NCBI GenBank assembly: GCA_963555775.3
Contig: CAUVWY020000009.1
Span: 1,116,001-1,180,000, forward strand
Length of the DNA: 64,000 nt
Direction of reading: 5' to 3'
Origin: JAJEDW01 sp963555775
Lineage (GTDB): Bacteria; Acidobacteriota; Terriglobia; 20CM-2-55-15
The notes under the pieces were generated by a model, which did not search any database, was not told the DNA's origin, and saw nothing but the letters and a program-made list of their open reading frames with translations. Below, one piece after another: positions 1-8,406 of this stretch; position 1 is the stretch's first letter; each line of letters opens with the position of its first letter. The translations under genes were made by a program, and so were the position numbers.

Positions 1-1385
1 TCCGAGGAATCGGATGCTCGAACTTCAAGGAGATATACATTCCACGGCGCCGGGGGCGGCGAAATCAGATCGTTGAGGAATTGGGCAACATTCGAGCGCA
101 CGGGTACGGTCACCGAGCCTGTACTTGCCGTGCCGCCCGAGGGGTCCCGCAATGTGAAGTCATAGGTTCGAGAGATATCGGTATTGTTCGCGATCGCCAG
201 GCCGAGCCGTGCGCCGTCCCGTCCGTCAACAATGATGTTGTAGTTCGAAAACTCAACCTCCGTGGGAAACACCGTCGCCTCTGCGATCTTCTTTCCTGGT
301 GCGTCATAGGCCGCATATGCGAGTTGGCCGTAGACTTCCTCGTCACAGGTCACGGTTGCGTAGCCGGTCTGTAAGGGGCCGGCGCCTGTCGTCCTTGCCG
401 ACACGAAACCATCGCCTGGAACGGTCAGCGTGAACCCGGAACCCCTGCCCGCGCCAAAATCCACGTCGAGTCCATACAGGCTCAAGCGGCACGTGGCGTC
501 GCCGCCGAGCTTGCGTGATAGCGAGATAGTGGTTCGATAGTAGCCACCGTCGCTGAAAGTTCCATCGGCAACCTGGGGGAATATCATGAAGGCGCTCGGA
601 TCCATTATTGGTGCATGAGAGGCCGGCGGCGACGGGACGGGCACGGCGGCGCATTCATCCCCAAGTACCTGCTCTATGGCCCGCTTTTCGCCGGCGTCCA
701 CGTTCAGTCTCCACGTCGCCTTGACCTCGACCCACGTCTCCACGTACGCGCATCGGTAACCGGTATTCGGCGGCAACCACTCGGCCGGATCCCTGTCGCC
801 CTTCGATCGGTTCGCACTGGCTGAGACGGCCATCAATACATCCGGGTGGAAAGCCAGGTCGTTGGCGTAGTCCTCGCGCCGCTGGGCGGTCCATCGGTCC
901 CCGCCGCTCCGATGAACCTCGGCCAGGGGAATGAAGTGATCGATATCCAGATCCCCGGGGTCCGTGAATGTCTGTCCAGTGTAGGGATCGAACCATCGTC
1001 CCGACGCGACCCGGCAGCCTTGATCGTCCAGCACCGTGGTTTGCAGGCTTTCGACGATCAACACCTCCTGTCGAGTGTCCTGGCAATCCCGGTCCGCGTC
1101 GATCCAATGCCGGTAGAGGTTCCGGTCATACGGAACCGATGTCGAAGGGGGCGATGGGACCGCGGCCAGTGCATCGAGCATTGCGGCCCGATTCGGAAAT
1201 GACTGTCCTTCCAATGGGCCGCTGTGGCAATGGTAGGTGCCGTCCGAGTTCTGCCGGTGGCATCCGTATTCGTCGATTCCTCCGCCGTGAGCACTCGAGG
1301 TGTCGGGCCAAATCAAGTCATCGATAGCGGCGACCGATCCGCCGACAGCAAGGCACAGGAAAACAATCAGGTTATTTTGGCGCAT
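1..1385 (-). CDS. Secreted HNH nuclease, GmrSD C-terminal/DUF1524 type (3' end cut by window edge)
   Basis: The frame is open from an ATG at 1385 to the window edge (461 codons, no stop seen). Residues 1-20 form a signal peptide. Residues 33-55 hold a His/Cys motif (GGGIDEYGCH ... GTYHCH). Residues 86-245 match the GmrSD C-terminal/DUF1524 HNH fold: YDRNLYRHWIDAD, then DLDIDHFIPLAEVHRSG near 145-161 (the catalytic DxDHxxPL pattern), and later SANRSKGDRDPAEWLPP. The remainder (about 260-461) is a beta-rich extension with GLAIANNT, a type of C-terminal domain common on exported proteins in Acidobacteria-like genomes. An exported HNH nuclease would act on extracellular DNA rather than as intracellular restriction; that role is inferred. 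Nothing in the sequence shows its regulation. Confidence 0.85.
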   Translation of the reverse strand, partial: MRQNNLIVFLCLAVGGSVAAIDDLIWPDTSSAHGGGIDEYGCHRQNSDGTYHCHSGPLEGQSFPNRAAMLDALAAVPSPPSTSVPYDRNLYRHWIDADRDCQDTRQEVLIVESLQTTVLDDQGCRVASGRWFDPYTGQTFTDPGDLDIDHFIPLAEVHRSGGDRWTAQRREDYANDLAFHPDVLMAVSASANRSKGDRDPAEWLPPNTGYRCAYVETWVEVKATWRLNVDAGEKRAIEQVLGDECAAVPVPSPPASHAPIMDPSAFMIFPQVADGTFSDGGYYRTTISLSRKLGGDATCRLSLYGLDVDFGAGRGSGFTLTVPGDGFVSARTTGAGPLQTGYATVTCDEEVYGQLAYAAYDAPGKKIAEATVFPTEVEFSNYNIIVDGRDGARLGLAIANNTDISRTYDFTLRDPSGGTASTGSVTVPVRSNVAQFLNDLISPPPAPWNVYLLEVRASDSS

Positions 1386-1469
1386 TTGACGTATTTCTTC
1401 TTTCAATGAGTTCGTCGCACGGGTCGGGAGCAAATTCCCTCTCCTCTCACGATCCGCGGAACGACGCCA

Positions 1470-1700
1470 GCCCTCGATTCGATCCGCCAGGGGATCCCGG
1501 AGTGCCTCGACGGCTCGCACGCCGATGCCGCCGCAGCGGTCCAGATCCACCACGACCGTGGGGCCCAGTTCATGAGCGGCGGCTTTCAGAACGAGATTTG
1601 GTCTCTCGTCACAAGTTCCCGCCCGCCTTTGTCTGAGAATCGGAAGGCAACGATTGTATCGAACGCTTGTTCGAAACGCTTGGGGAACAGCAGAAGCGAC
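1470..1700 (+). pseudogene. Remnant of IS3-family transposase (integrase core)
   Basis: Translation gives IHHDRGAQFMSGGFQNEI (from about 1532), the HxDRGxQY region of IS3-family DDE transposases. After a frame change it continues PAFV-stop-ESEGNDCIERLFETL, matching the usual PAFVREPEGNGCIERFFRTL segment. The TGA replaces the conserved Arg (CGA to TGA) and a frameshift separates the halves, so this is a decayed fragment with no N-terminus or inverted repeats visible. It fills most of the 1386-1856 gap between the HNH and fic genes. Confidence 0.75.
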
Positions 1701-1735
1701 CGCCGGATCCTTACCGGCCCATTAATAACGTTTTC

Positions 1736-1764
1736 TTGACTCTTTGGTCGCGCTGGTAAAGAAT
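1736..1764 (+). promoter_or_regulatory. Possible sigma-70 promoter for fic
   Basis: TTGACT at 1736-1741 and AAGAAT at 1759-1764 are 17 bp apart, in a locally AT-rich stretch about 93 bp upstream of the fic ATG. This is a visual match only. Confidence 0.35.
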
Positions 1765-1856
1765 TCTTTTCTTGTAAATCCAATTGGGAACGAAACCGTG
1801 TCTTTCCAGGCCCAGCAGGCACGGAATCGTGCCTGAAGCAGACGGGACAGGAGAGC

Positions 1857-3032
1857 ATGAAGCGCATTACAGGCCGATATGAACGCACGCTTGCCGGAAG
1901 CGAAGAGGTGCTGGCCTTTGTGCCGTTTGCGCTACCACCCCGCGAGCCCGCGCTCGCCATCGACGATCGGATGGGCAAGCGGCTTCGTGCAGCCGAACAC
2001 GCGCTGTCGCGGCTCGATCTCGCCGGCGCGATGGTCCCGTCCGTCGATTGGTTCCTTTACGCCTTTGTCCGAAAGGAAGCCGTGATCTCGTCCCAGATCG
2101 AGGGCACCCAGGCCACACTGATCGATTTGCTGACCTTTGAGGCGGCGCATGATGAGACGGCGTCGAACGCGGACCTCGAGGAAGTCTGCAATTACCTCGA
2201 CGCACTGAACTACGCCCGCGCCGAACTCGCAAAAGCGGACGGTCTGCCCCTATCCATGCGCCTGCTCAACGAAACGCACCGTCGGCTGATGCGGGGAGCG
2301 CGTGGAGCGTCCAGGCAACCAGGCGAGGTGCGTAGGACCCAGAACTGGATCGGCGGCAGTCGGCCCGGTAACGCGGCCTATGTGCCGCCTCCTGTCCTGT
2401 TATTGCCCGACCTGCTCGGCGACCTCGAAAACTACCTTCACGCAGACGATGATCTACCCCACCTTGTGCGGATAGGCCTGGTCCATGTTCAGTTCGAGAG
2501 CATCCACCCCTATCTCGACGGCAACGGACGGATCGGGCGCCTGCTCATCGCCCTGCTCCTTGAGCATTGGGGGCTGTTGAAGGCGCCGCTGCTTTACCTC
2601 AGTCTCTTCTTCAAGCGCCATCGACGGGAGTATTATCGGCGGCTGGCAGCGGTTCGTACCGAGGGTGACCTGGAGGGATGGACCGATTTCTTTCTCGATG
2701 GCGTCGAAACGATCGCCGACGAGGCCGTCGCGTCCGTGCGCGAACTATTCGGGGTCGTCTCCGCGGATCGCGTCCGTGTGCTGGCCGAGGACACAACGTC
2801 GGTATCGGCCGCGCGGCTGTTCGAGCTCTTGCCGAAGCATCCGATCGTCAATGTGGCGGCTGCGATGAAACTCCTTCAGACGACCAAGCCCACGGCGACA
2901 CGCGCCGTCCAGACGCTGGTCGCCGCCGGTATTCTCGTCGAGACGACCGGCAGGAAGCGCGATCGGAGTTTCGCCTACCAGGCCTATATCGACCAACTGC
3001 GGATCGGCACTGAGTTGGAGCGTATGTGGTGA
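1857..3032 (+). CDS. Fic-family protein (Fic_N, Fic, winged helix)
   Basis: 391 aa. Fic proteins transfer AMP (or other nucleotidyl groups) to hydroxyl side chains of target proteins. The active-site loop HPYLDGNGRIGR is at residues 217-228, with the catalytic His and the GNGR anion hole intact. Residues 78-83 (SSQIEG) fit the [S/T]xxxE[G/N] inhibitory helix placed N-terminal to the Fic fold, so the enzyme is probably self-inhibited (class II arrangement). The C-terminal ~90 residues look like a winged-helix DNA-binding domain, as in many stand-alone Fic regulators. The ATG at 1857 follows a purine-rich GGGACAGGAG. It has no operon partner and no separate antitoxin gene. The target is unknown. 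Confidence 0.92.
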   Translation: MKRITGRYERTLAGSEEVLAFVPFALPPREPALAIDDRMGKRLRAAEHALSRLDLAGAMVPSVDWFLYAFVRKEAVISSQIEGTQATLIDLLTFEAAHDETASNADLEEVCNYLDALNYARAELAKADGLPLSMRLLNETHRRLMRGARGASRQPGEVRRTQNWIGGSRPGNAAYVPPPVLLLPDLLGDLENYLHADDDLPHLVRIGLVHVQFESIHPYLDGNGRIGRLLIALLLEHWGLLKAPLLYLSLFFKRHRREYYRRLAAVRTEGDLEGWTDFFLDGVETIADEAVASVRELFGVVSADRVRVLAEDTTSVSAARLFELLPKHPIVNVAAAMKLLQTTKPTATRAVQTLVAAGILVETTGRKRDRSFAYQAYIDQLRIGTELERMW

Positions 3033-3106
3033 CTGGCGGAACAACCAACTCGGTTCGCGCCTGATCGAGCGTTACACCTACGCCCCGACCCCGGGTGGGC
3101 TGCCGA

Positions 3107-4705
3107 CTACGGCGCGGTGGTTTCGGTGGGCGCGGCCCCGGCTTTCGGAGGCTTGGCAAACATCGGGCGGATCCACTTCTCGATACCCTTGGTATGGATG
3201 TTCACCCAGTAGTCGGCCCAGTCGATGTCTTCGGGGTTCCACTGCAGGCGTTCGCGGTCGGCGGGGCTCAGCATGTCGTAGACCTGCCGGATGTTGCCGG
3301 TTTCGAAAATGAAACTGTTGTAGACCATGAACGGCAGGAACATATCCAGCGTTTGTTCCTGCTGGCGAATCTGACGTCGCGTGATCCGCAGGTTCTTCAG
3401 ATAGGGCTCCATCGTCTTTTTGCCCAGGATCACTTTCAGGAAGGTGAACGTGGCCTGAAGCAGGTCGAGGCCCCATCGAATACGTTGCCTCCGGACTTCC
3501 AGTTGCTCCACGCTCACGACCTTGGTTTCGACGTAGGCCTTCCACATGTTGGCCAGCTTGTTCCCGTCCTTCTTGTGCTTATGCCGGTATCGAGAATCCA
3601 TTCCCAGAAAACCCACCAGGCGTGGCAGCATCACCGGGTTGTCGGCCGCGGTCGCCAGGTGATAGACGGGTTTGTTCCGATCCGCAAGCATGGCGGCGGC
3701 CGCGATCAGGACGCCGGACGCAATGAGGTCGACGGGAATGATCTCGAGCGGACCGTCCTTACGGACCGGCCAACTCTTGACGCCATCGCCTCCCATCAAT
3801 ACGAGCGGCGCGGAGGTGGTCATTCCTTCGTTCCATCCCGGAAACGGAAACTCGCGGGCCGATTCGACGATCGCGGGCCGAACGATCGAGAACTTCAGGC
3901 CTGGCGTCCTGGCAAGAAGTTGCTCGCCCAAGCTCTTCGTATAGGTGTAGGTGTTGGTCCAGCCCCAGCGGTCGGCCCGTTCGATCCCGCCCCGGCGCAA
4001 TGTTTCCTTGTCCCTCGTTGATTCGATGAACTCTTCGCACCAGCGGATTTCGTCTTCGACATCGAATTTCGGATCGTCGTCGCCGGCGCGTTCGGGGTAA
4101 TAGCCGTCGATCGGAGAATCCTCTGGAATACGTCCGCTCTTCTTGCCCGCGACGTAGGCGGTGGAGATGTGGACCAGCCGCGTATCGAGGACCTGCACCA
4201 GTTCGATCAGGTTCCGGACGCCGTAAACGTTCGTGGTCAGCGAGTCGTTGAGCGGCGGCGTGAACTCCACCAGACCCGCCGTGTTGATCACGACATCGAT
4301 CTTGCCCGTCAGTTCGGAGAGTTGTTCGGCCGAAAGGCCGCACATCGGGCTGCTGAGGTCTCCTTCGACAATCGTCGTGCGTTCGAGGATGGCATCCATG
4401 CCGAGACGTTCGACCACCCCCTGAAGCGGCGGCGACGGCAATATTTCAGAACGGAAGCGTTCCGGGCCCGAAATGTTCTTCCTGGGCCGGATCTGGATCA
4501 CCAGGTGTTTGAGTTCGGGAAACCGGTCCAGCACCATCGCCAACAGCACCTTGCCGACGAATCCAGTGGCGCCGAGCATGAACATCGTCCGGCTGTTGAA
4601 CAGGTCGATCGCCGAAATCTCACCCGTGCCGCCTCGATCATGCCGCGGTTCGGGGCCGTACTCGCCGGTGACGGGATTGAAATACCAGTTTGTCAGCGTG
4701 CTCAT
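3107..4705 (-). CDS. Fatty acyl-CoA reductase-like (male-sterility type extended SDR)
   Basis: 532 aa. Proteins of this type reduce long-chain acyl-CoA (or acyl-ACP) to fatty alcohol with NADPH. The Rossmann motif GATGFVGK is at 45-52 and the catalytic YxxxK is Y253-K257 in NTYTYTKSLGE. The C-terminal third (about 380-505) has the length expected for the FAR C-terminal region. It is the last gene of a four-gene minus-strand operon and its ATG overlaps the stop of the GDSL gene (ATGA, 4702-4705). Co-transcription with an alkyl-DHAP synthase homologue suggests it supplies the fatty alcohol for ether-lipid synthesis; this is inference. An alternative is polyketide or wax metabolism, but no wax synthase or PKS is nearby. 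Confidence 0.82.
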   Translation of the reverse strand: MSTLTNWYFNPVTGEYGPEPRHDRGGTGEISAIDLFNSRTMFMLGATGFVGKVLLAMVLDRFPELKHLVIQIRPRKNISGPERFRSEILPSPPLQGVVERLGMDAILERTTIVEGDLSSPMCGLSAEQLSELTGKIDVVINTAGLVEFTPPLNDSLTTNVYGVRNLIELVQVLDTRLVHISTAYVAGKKSGRIPEDSPIDGYYPERAGDDDPKFDVEDEIRWCEEFIESTRDKETLRRGGIERADRWGWTNTYTYTKSLGEQLLARTPGLKFSIVRPAIVESAREFPFPGWNEGMTTSAPLVLMGGDGVKSWPVRKDGPLEIIPVDLIASGVLIAAAAMLADRNKPVYHLATAADNPVMLPRLVGFLGMDSRYRHKHKKDGNKLANMWKAYVETKVVSVEQLEVRRQRIRWGLDLLQATFTFLKVILGKKTMEPYLKNLRITRRQIRQQEQTLDMFLPFMVYNSFIFETGNIRQVYDMLSPADRERLQWNPEDIDWADYWVNIHTKGIEKWIRPMFAKPPKAGAAPTETTAP

Positions 4706-5439
4706 GGAACCTGTCGCGTCAGGTACGGTTCGATCGCGTCGAGGACCGTTTGGGAAACGATCGTATACCCCTCGCCGGTGGGATGCGTGCCATCGGATTG
4801 CATGTAGCGGACCGAATCGGCCAGTGTGGCCCCCGGTGTGTCGAGCGCTTCAAGGTCGACCAGACCCTCCAGAAAGAACGGGATCAATTCGATCTCGTGC
4901 TCCTCGGCCAGGTCGATGTACATGTTCTCGAATGCCTGGATGTAATCCGGACCGTAGTTCCGTGGCAATGTTAACCCGGCCAGCACCACGGTCGAGCCAA
5001 TCTCCCGGAACGCCGCGATAATCGTCGCGAGGTTCTCCTTGGCAACTTCGATCGGCGTGCCCCGGAGTCCATCGTTGCCCCCGAACTCCAGAATGACGAC
5101 TTCGGGTTCGAGTTCGAGCGCACCCGGAAGGCGCGCGACAGCGCCGCTGGTGGTTTCGCCGTCGAAGCCCATATTCACCACCTGGTGTGGATACCCCAAT
5201 GCATCCAGCCGGTCCTGAAGCTGCGAAGGATAGGACAGATCGCGGCCCACTTCGTAGCCGTTGGTAAGACTGTCGCCAAATGCCAGGATCACGGGCCGGT
5301 TCGGATCGATCACGGCAGGCGTCGCGGGCAAGCTATCGGTTGCTTCACGCGCGGAAGGCATCGGCGACGGATCCGAGGCACAGGAAGTCAATATACAAAG
5401 GCTAAGGATGAGAGACCGCGCGGGGATTCCAGACCACAT
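4702..5439 (-). CDS. TesA-like SGNH/GDSL esterase lipoprotein
   Basis: 245 aa. The N-terminus has a signal sequence ending in the lipobox LTSC (Cys20), so the mature protein is probably a membrane-anchored periplasmic lipoprotein. Block I FGDSLTNG (GDS at 55-57), the GGND block and the C-terminal DGTHPTGEGY (catalytic Asp/His) define a TesA/arylesterase-type hydrolase acting on thioester, lysophospholipid or short ester bonds. It sits 59 bp after the SDR gene and overlaps the reductase gene. In E. coli tesA lies beside ybbA/ybbP; here homologues of those genes lie close by on the other strand (9122-12312). Confidence 0.88.
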   Translation of the reverse strand: MWSGIPARSLILSLCILTSCASDPSPMPSAREATDSLPATPAVIDPNRPVILAFGDSLTNGYEVGRDLSYPSQLQDRLDALGYPHQVVNMGFDGETTSGAVARLPGALELEPEVVILEFGGNDGLRGTPIEVAKENLATIIAAFREIGSTVVLAGLTLPRNYGPDYIQAFENMYIDLAEEHEIELIPFFLEGLVDLEALDTPGATLADSVRYMQSDGTHPTGEGYTIVSQTVLDAIEPYLTRQVP

Positions 5440-5498
5440 TTCCGATAGTGTACGACATTTGAGACGTTCGGGCGGGTGTTGGCCATCGACTGCTCGAC

Positions 5499-6311
5499 TC
5501 AGGTTGCGGTCGCCCCTCCGGAATCGGTTTGCCCTCTCCGCCGGTTGATAATGCGGACGACACGCGGCGTCAGCCCGATGGGGAGGTGCCGCATGACCAG
5601 CACAAAGAGACGATTGATCAGGCCCGGCACGACGACCTGCTTTCCCCGGAGTGTCTGAACATAGGCAATCCGTGCCGCGGCCTCGGCGGTAATGCCCGAG
5701 TCGGAACGCCTTTCGGCAATTCCGGCGCGCGAACGGAACTCGGTCTGTGTCACGCCGGGACAGAAGAGAGTCACCGTGACGCCGCTTCCTTCCAGTTCGC
5801 TCCGCAACGACTGGGAGAAGGAAAGCAGAAACGCCTTGCAGGCGGCGTAAACGGACTGGAAGGGAACCGGCGAAAAGGAATACACGGAGGCAACGTTCAG
5901 GATGCGGCCGCTGCGTCGACCGATCATCGCGGGCAGCAGGGCCCGGGTCAGCTTGAGCGCCGCCCTCAATTGCACGTTCACCAGTCCGAGATTGTTTTCG
6001 ATGGGGGCCGTTGCAAAGTCGCCATGAACGCCGAAACCGGCATTGTTGACGAGCGCTTCATAGCGATACGGCCTCGACGCGATGACCTCGATGAGATTGT
6101 CGATGCCGCCCGCCTCGGAAAGATCGGCCGGTACGACTTCCGTTTCGGCGTGGTGCCGTCGTGCGCACTCGGCGGCCACTTCCCGTAGCGCTGCTTCGTT
6201 TCGACCGGTCAGGACAACGTTGAACCCCCCCGAGGCAAATTCCATAGCCAGCGCCCGTCCGATGCCCGACGAGGCCCCGGTGACCACCGCCCATTTCGCG
6301 TTTCCGCTCAT
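5499..6311 (-). CDS. Short-chain dehydrogenase/reductase
   Basis: 270 aa classical SDR: cofactor motif TGASSGIGRA near residues 12-21, NNAG in the middle, and catalytic YAACK. The Ala/Arg-rich cofactor loop (TGRNEAALREV) suggests NADPH preference. Its start overlaps the stop of the alkyl-DHAP synthase gene by one base (TAATG at 6311). In animals the step after alkyl-DHAP synthase is alkyl-DHAP reduction by an SDR (DHRS7B/PexRAP), so alkyl-DHAP reductase is a reasonable guess. The sequence alone does not fix the substrate. Confidence 0.9.
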   Translation of the reverse strand: MSGNAKWAVVTGASSGIGRALAMEFASGGFNVVLTGRNEAALREVAAECARRHHAETEVVPADLSEAGGIDNLIEVIASRPYRYEALVNNAGFGVHGDFATAPIENNLGLVNVQLRAALKLTRALLPAMIGRRSGRILNVASVYSFSPVPFQSVYAACKAFLLSFSQSLRSELEGSGVTVTLFCPGVTQTEFRSRAGIAERRSDSGITAEAAARIAYVQTLRGKQVVVPGLINRLFVLVMRHLPIGLTPRVVRIINRRRGQTDSGGATAT

Positions 6312-8137
6312 TACATGTCGGGATCCTGATTGGCGGCGCCAAACAGGTTGGTGGGGTCGAGGCTTTTCTTGAGATCACGTTTCCATTGAAGCGCGGTTTC
6401 GGACATGATTCGGGGCAGATATGCACGCCGAAGTTTTCCGACGCCGTGGTGGTGCGACAGCGACCCTCCCGACTTGAGAATCTCGTCGCGGGCCGCGTTC
6501 TCGAGTTCCAGGTAGACGTCCTGGGGGTTGGTGACCCCTTTGTAATAGAAGCCGAAGTAGAAGTAGATGCACACGCCCGTGCGATAGACCTGGGTCACCC
6601 TTGCCGTGACATAGGGCTTGCCGGGCAGGTTGCGCTGGGCGTATTCACCGGCCAGGCGCCGCTCGACGTTTCGGACCATCTTGAGCGCGTCGGTCCACGA
6701 AACCGACGTTTCGAACGACTCGGCGATGATGTAGTAATTCATCAGGAAGTCGCGGATGTAGGCGATGCTGTAAGTCAACTGGTATCCGCGCCGCCCGTTT
6801 TCGCTGCCGGCTTTCATGCCCTTGTGGCGTGCGGCGATTCGATACAGGTCTTTCTGCTGCTGGTCGACTTCAGAACGGCTTCCCTCGAATACCAGAGTGC
6901 AGGCCACCATTTCTTCGGGTTTGAATCCCTTGATCTTCGTCACGAAGAAGCGTTCGGCCTTGCTCTTGATCGCGGCAAGTCCACCGGCCGATTTTGGCTT
7001 CAGCGCCAGCCCGAACTGGAATTGAAGGTTGTCCACCAGACGCACGCTCGCCGGAGGCGTGGCCTCGCGGGTCAGGTCGTACATGAAGCGAAATCCGTCC
7101 TCGAACGTTGGGAACAGAACCGATCCGTATTCCTGCACTTCGGGCAGGTTGAAGATCTTGACCACGGCCGAGGTGACGATGCCCAGCATGCCCTCCGATC
7201 CGAACAGCAGCTTACGGAGATCGAGGCCCACCGATTCGCGCGGCGAAACGCCCCTACGTTCGAGCTTGCCGTCAGCGGTGGCCACCTGGATGTCGAGAAC
7301 CAGATCTTCGATGTTGCCGTAACGGTTCTTCTTCATGCCGCTGGCGTTGGTGGCAACCCAGCCCCCAAGAGTCGAAAACTCCACGCTGTCGGGTTCGTGG
7401 CCCATCGTGACGCCGTACTTCTGCAACTCCGACATGATCTGGCGTCCGGCGGCGCCGGCCTGAATACCGGCCATCATGTTTTTCTTGTCGATCCAGAGAA
7501 CCCGGTTCAAGCGACGCATGTCCACCGACACGATCACGCGCTCTTCTTCGGCACGGCAGCGCAGGGCGTCGGTGACGTTGGTTCCCCCGCCGTAGGGGAT
7601 CAGCGAGATATCGTGTTTCTTTCCGGCCTCGATCAGGCGGGTGACCTGATCCTCGGTTTCCGGGTACACCACCAGATCCGGAATGCGTCCGAGGTTTCCG
7701 TACTTGATGGCGTACATCTCTTCCTGGGTGTGGCCGTGGCCGTGGCGCAACCGCACTTCACCCGCATCGTCGATCTGATTTGGATCGAGGAAACCGATCG
7801 CCTCGGCCAGGAACTCCAGGGACTTCCGAGGTTCGGGAATGGCCGTCGGATACATCGGCACGTGCACTTCGGCAGGGTCGACATCGACCTCAAGAACCTC
7901 GCGGACCCACGGGAGGAAACCGGGTAATTCCTTGCCGCTCAACTCGTACCGGTTCCCGCGAATCGTGACGTGACCGTTTTTGCTGAAGTCGAAGCGGGTG
8001 TCGCGAAACCCCCAGACATCAAGGCTTTCAGCGTTGTTCGGATCCTCGGCTGGCGGGGCTTCGGGAACGATGAGGGACCCATCGGAATCGGGCATCGATG
8101 GCGCGGTGTTGCGAATCGGCGTATCCGTAGTACTCAA
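6311..8137 (-). CDS. Alkyldihydroxyacetonephosphate synthase-like FAD flavoenzyme
   Basis: 608 aa. AGPS exchanges the acyl chain of acyl-DHAP for a fatty alcohol, making the ether bond. The PCMH-type FAD domain has PYGGGTNVTD (181-190), GHEPDSVEFSTLGGWVAT (246-263) and MKKNRYGNIEDLV, the stretch shared with animal AGPS. The C-terminus keeps the triple histidine in SHHHGVGKLR (HHH at 562-564) and DPTNLFG. Length is close to that of mature AGPS. It is the first gene of the minus-strand operon. Known bacterial ether-lipid producers such as myxobacteria use an AGPS homologue. A D-lactate/glycolate oxidase is the alternative, but the MKKN and HHH motifs favour AGPS. No DHAP acyltransferase gene is seen in the window. 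Confidence 0.87.
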   Translation of the reverse strand: MSTTDTPIRNTAPSMPDSDGSLIVPEAPPAEDPNNAESLDVWGFRDTRFDFSKNGHVTIRGNRYELSGKELPGFLPWVREVLEVDVDPAEVHVPMYPTAIPEPRKSLEFLAEAIGFLDPNQIDDAGEVRLRHGHGHTQEEMYAIKYGNLGRIPDLVVYPETEDQVTRLIEAGKKHDISLIPYGGGTNVTDALRCRAEEERVIVSVDMRRLNRVLWIDKKNMMAGIQAGAAGRQIMSELQKYGVTMGHEPDSVEFSTLGGWVATNASGMKKNRYGNIEDLVLDIQVATADGKLERRGVSPRESVGLDLRKLLFGSEGMLGIVTSAVVKIFNLPEVQEYGSVLFPTFEDGFRFMYDLTREATPPASVRLVDNLQFQFGLALKPKSAGGLAAIKSKAERFFVTKIKGFKPEEMVACTLVFEGSRSEVDQQQKDLYRIAARHKGMKAGSENGRRGYQLTYSIAYIRDFLMNYYIIAESFETSVSWTDALKMVRNVERRLAGEYAQRNLPGKPYVTARVTQVYRTGVCIYFYFGFYYKGVTNPQDVYLELENAARDEILKSGGSLSHHHGVGKLRRAYLPRIMSETALQWKRDLKKSLDPTNLFGAANQDPDM

Positions 8138-8197
8138 GCCGTGATTCTAACCTCAATTCCCGCATTTCCTACGCCCGAACTGCGGGGAGAAGATTAG

Positions 8198-8375
8198 ACC
8201 CGCATTTCTCACGAGTTGTCTGCTGCAGCGCCGTATACATCCGCCAGCGCGGCGTTGCGCTTCGTCGGGCGCCTCGACGTACAGTCAAGTACGCCTCCGT
8301 CGCCCTCCGTGCGCGCGCCTTGCCCTGACGGCGTCTCCGACTCTTCGCGACGAAAACCCGTGAGAAATACGGGTT
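8198..8375 (+). repeat. Interspersed repeat with inverted ends, copy A
   Basis: About 178 bp, bounded by ACCCGCATTTCTCACGAG and the inverted CCCGTGAGAAATACGGGT. The interior holds a smaller dyad, CGTAC-agtcaa-GTACG (about 8277-8292). The whole element recurs, inverted and diverged, at 46302-46480. It has no coding capacity of its own and fills the divergent spacer between the AGPS operon and the HAD gene, so it could lie in either promoter or leader. It resembles a non-autonomous (MITE- or REP-like) mobile repeat. Confidence 0.8.
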
Positions 8376-8406
8376 CACAACGATTTGACTATAATGATTG
8401 CTGTTT

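Noticed and set aside
1590..1640. Second selenocysteine TGA (IS3 remnant), and the TGA in the IS256 remnant at about 12786
   Set aside because: In the IS3 case TGA replaces a conserved Arg by CGA to TGA; in the IS256 case it is at a non-Cys position. Both frames are also truncated, so they are decay.
6386..7927. 513-codon plus-strand frame opposite the AGPS homologue
   Set aside because: The minus strand has clear AGPS motifs and operon overlaps; the plus frame is a GC-rich shadow.
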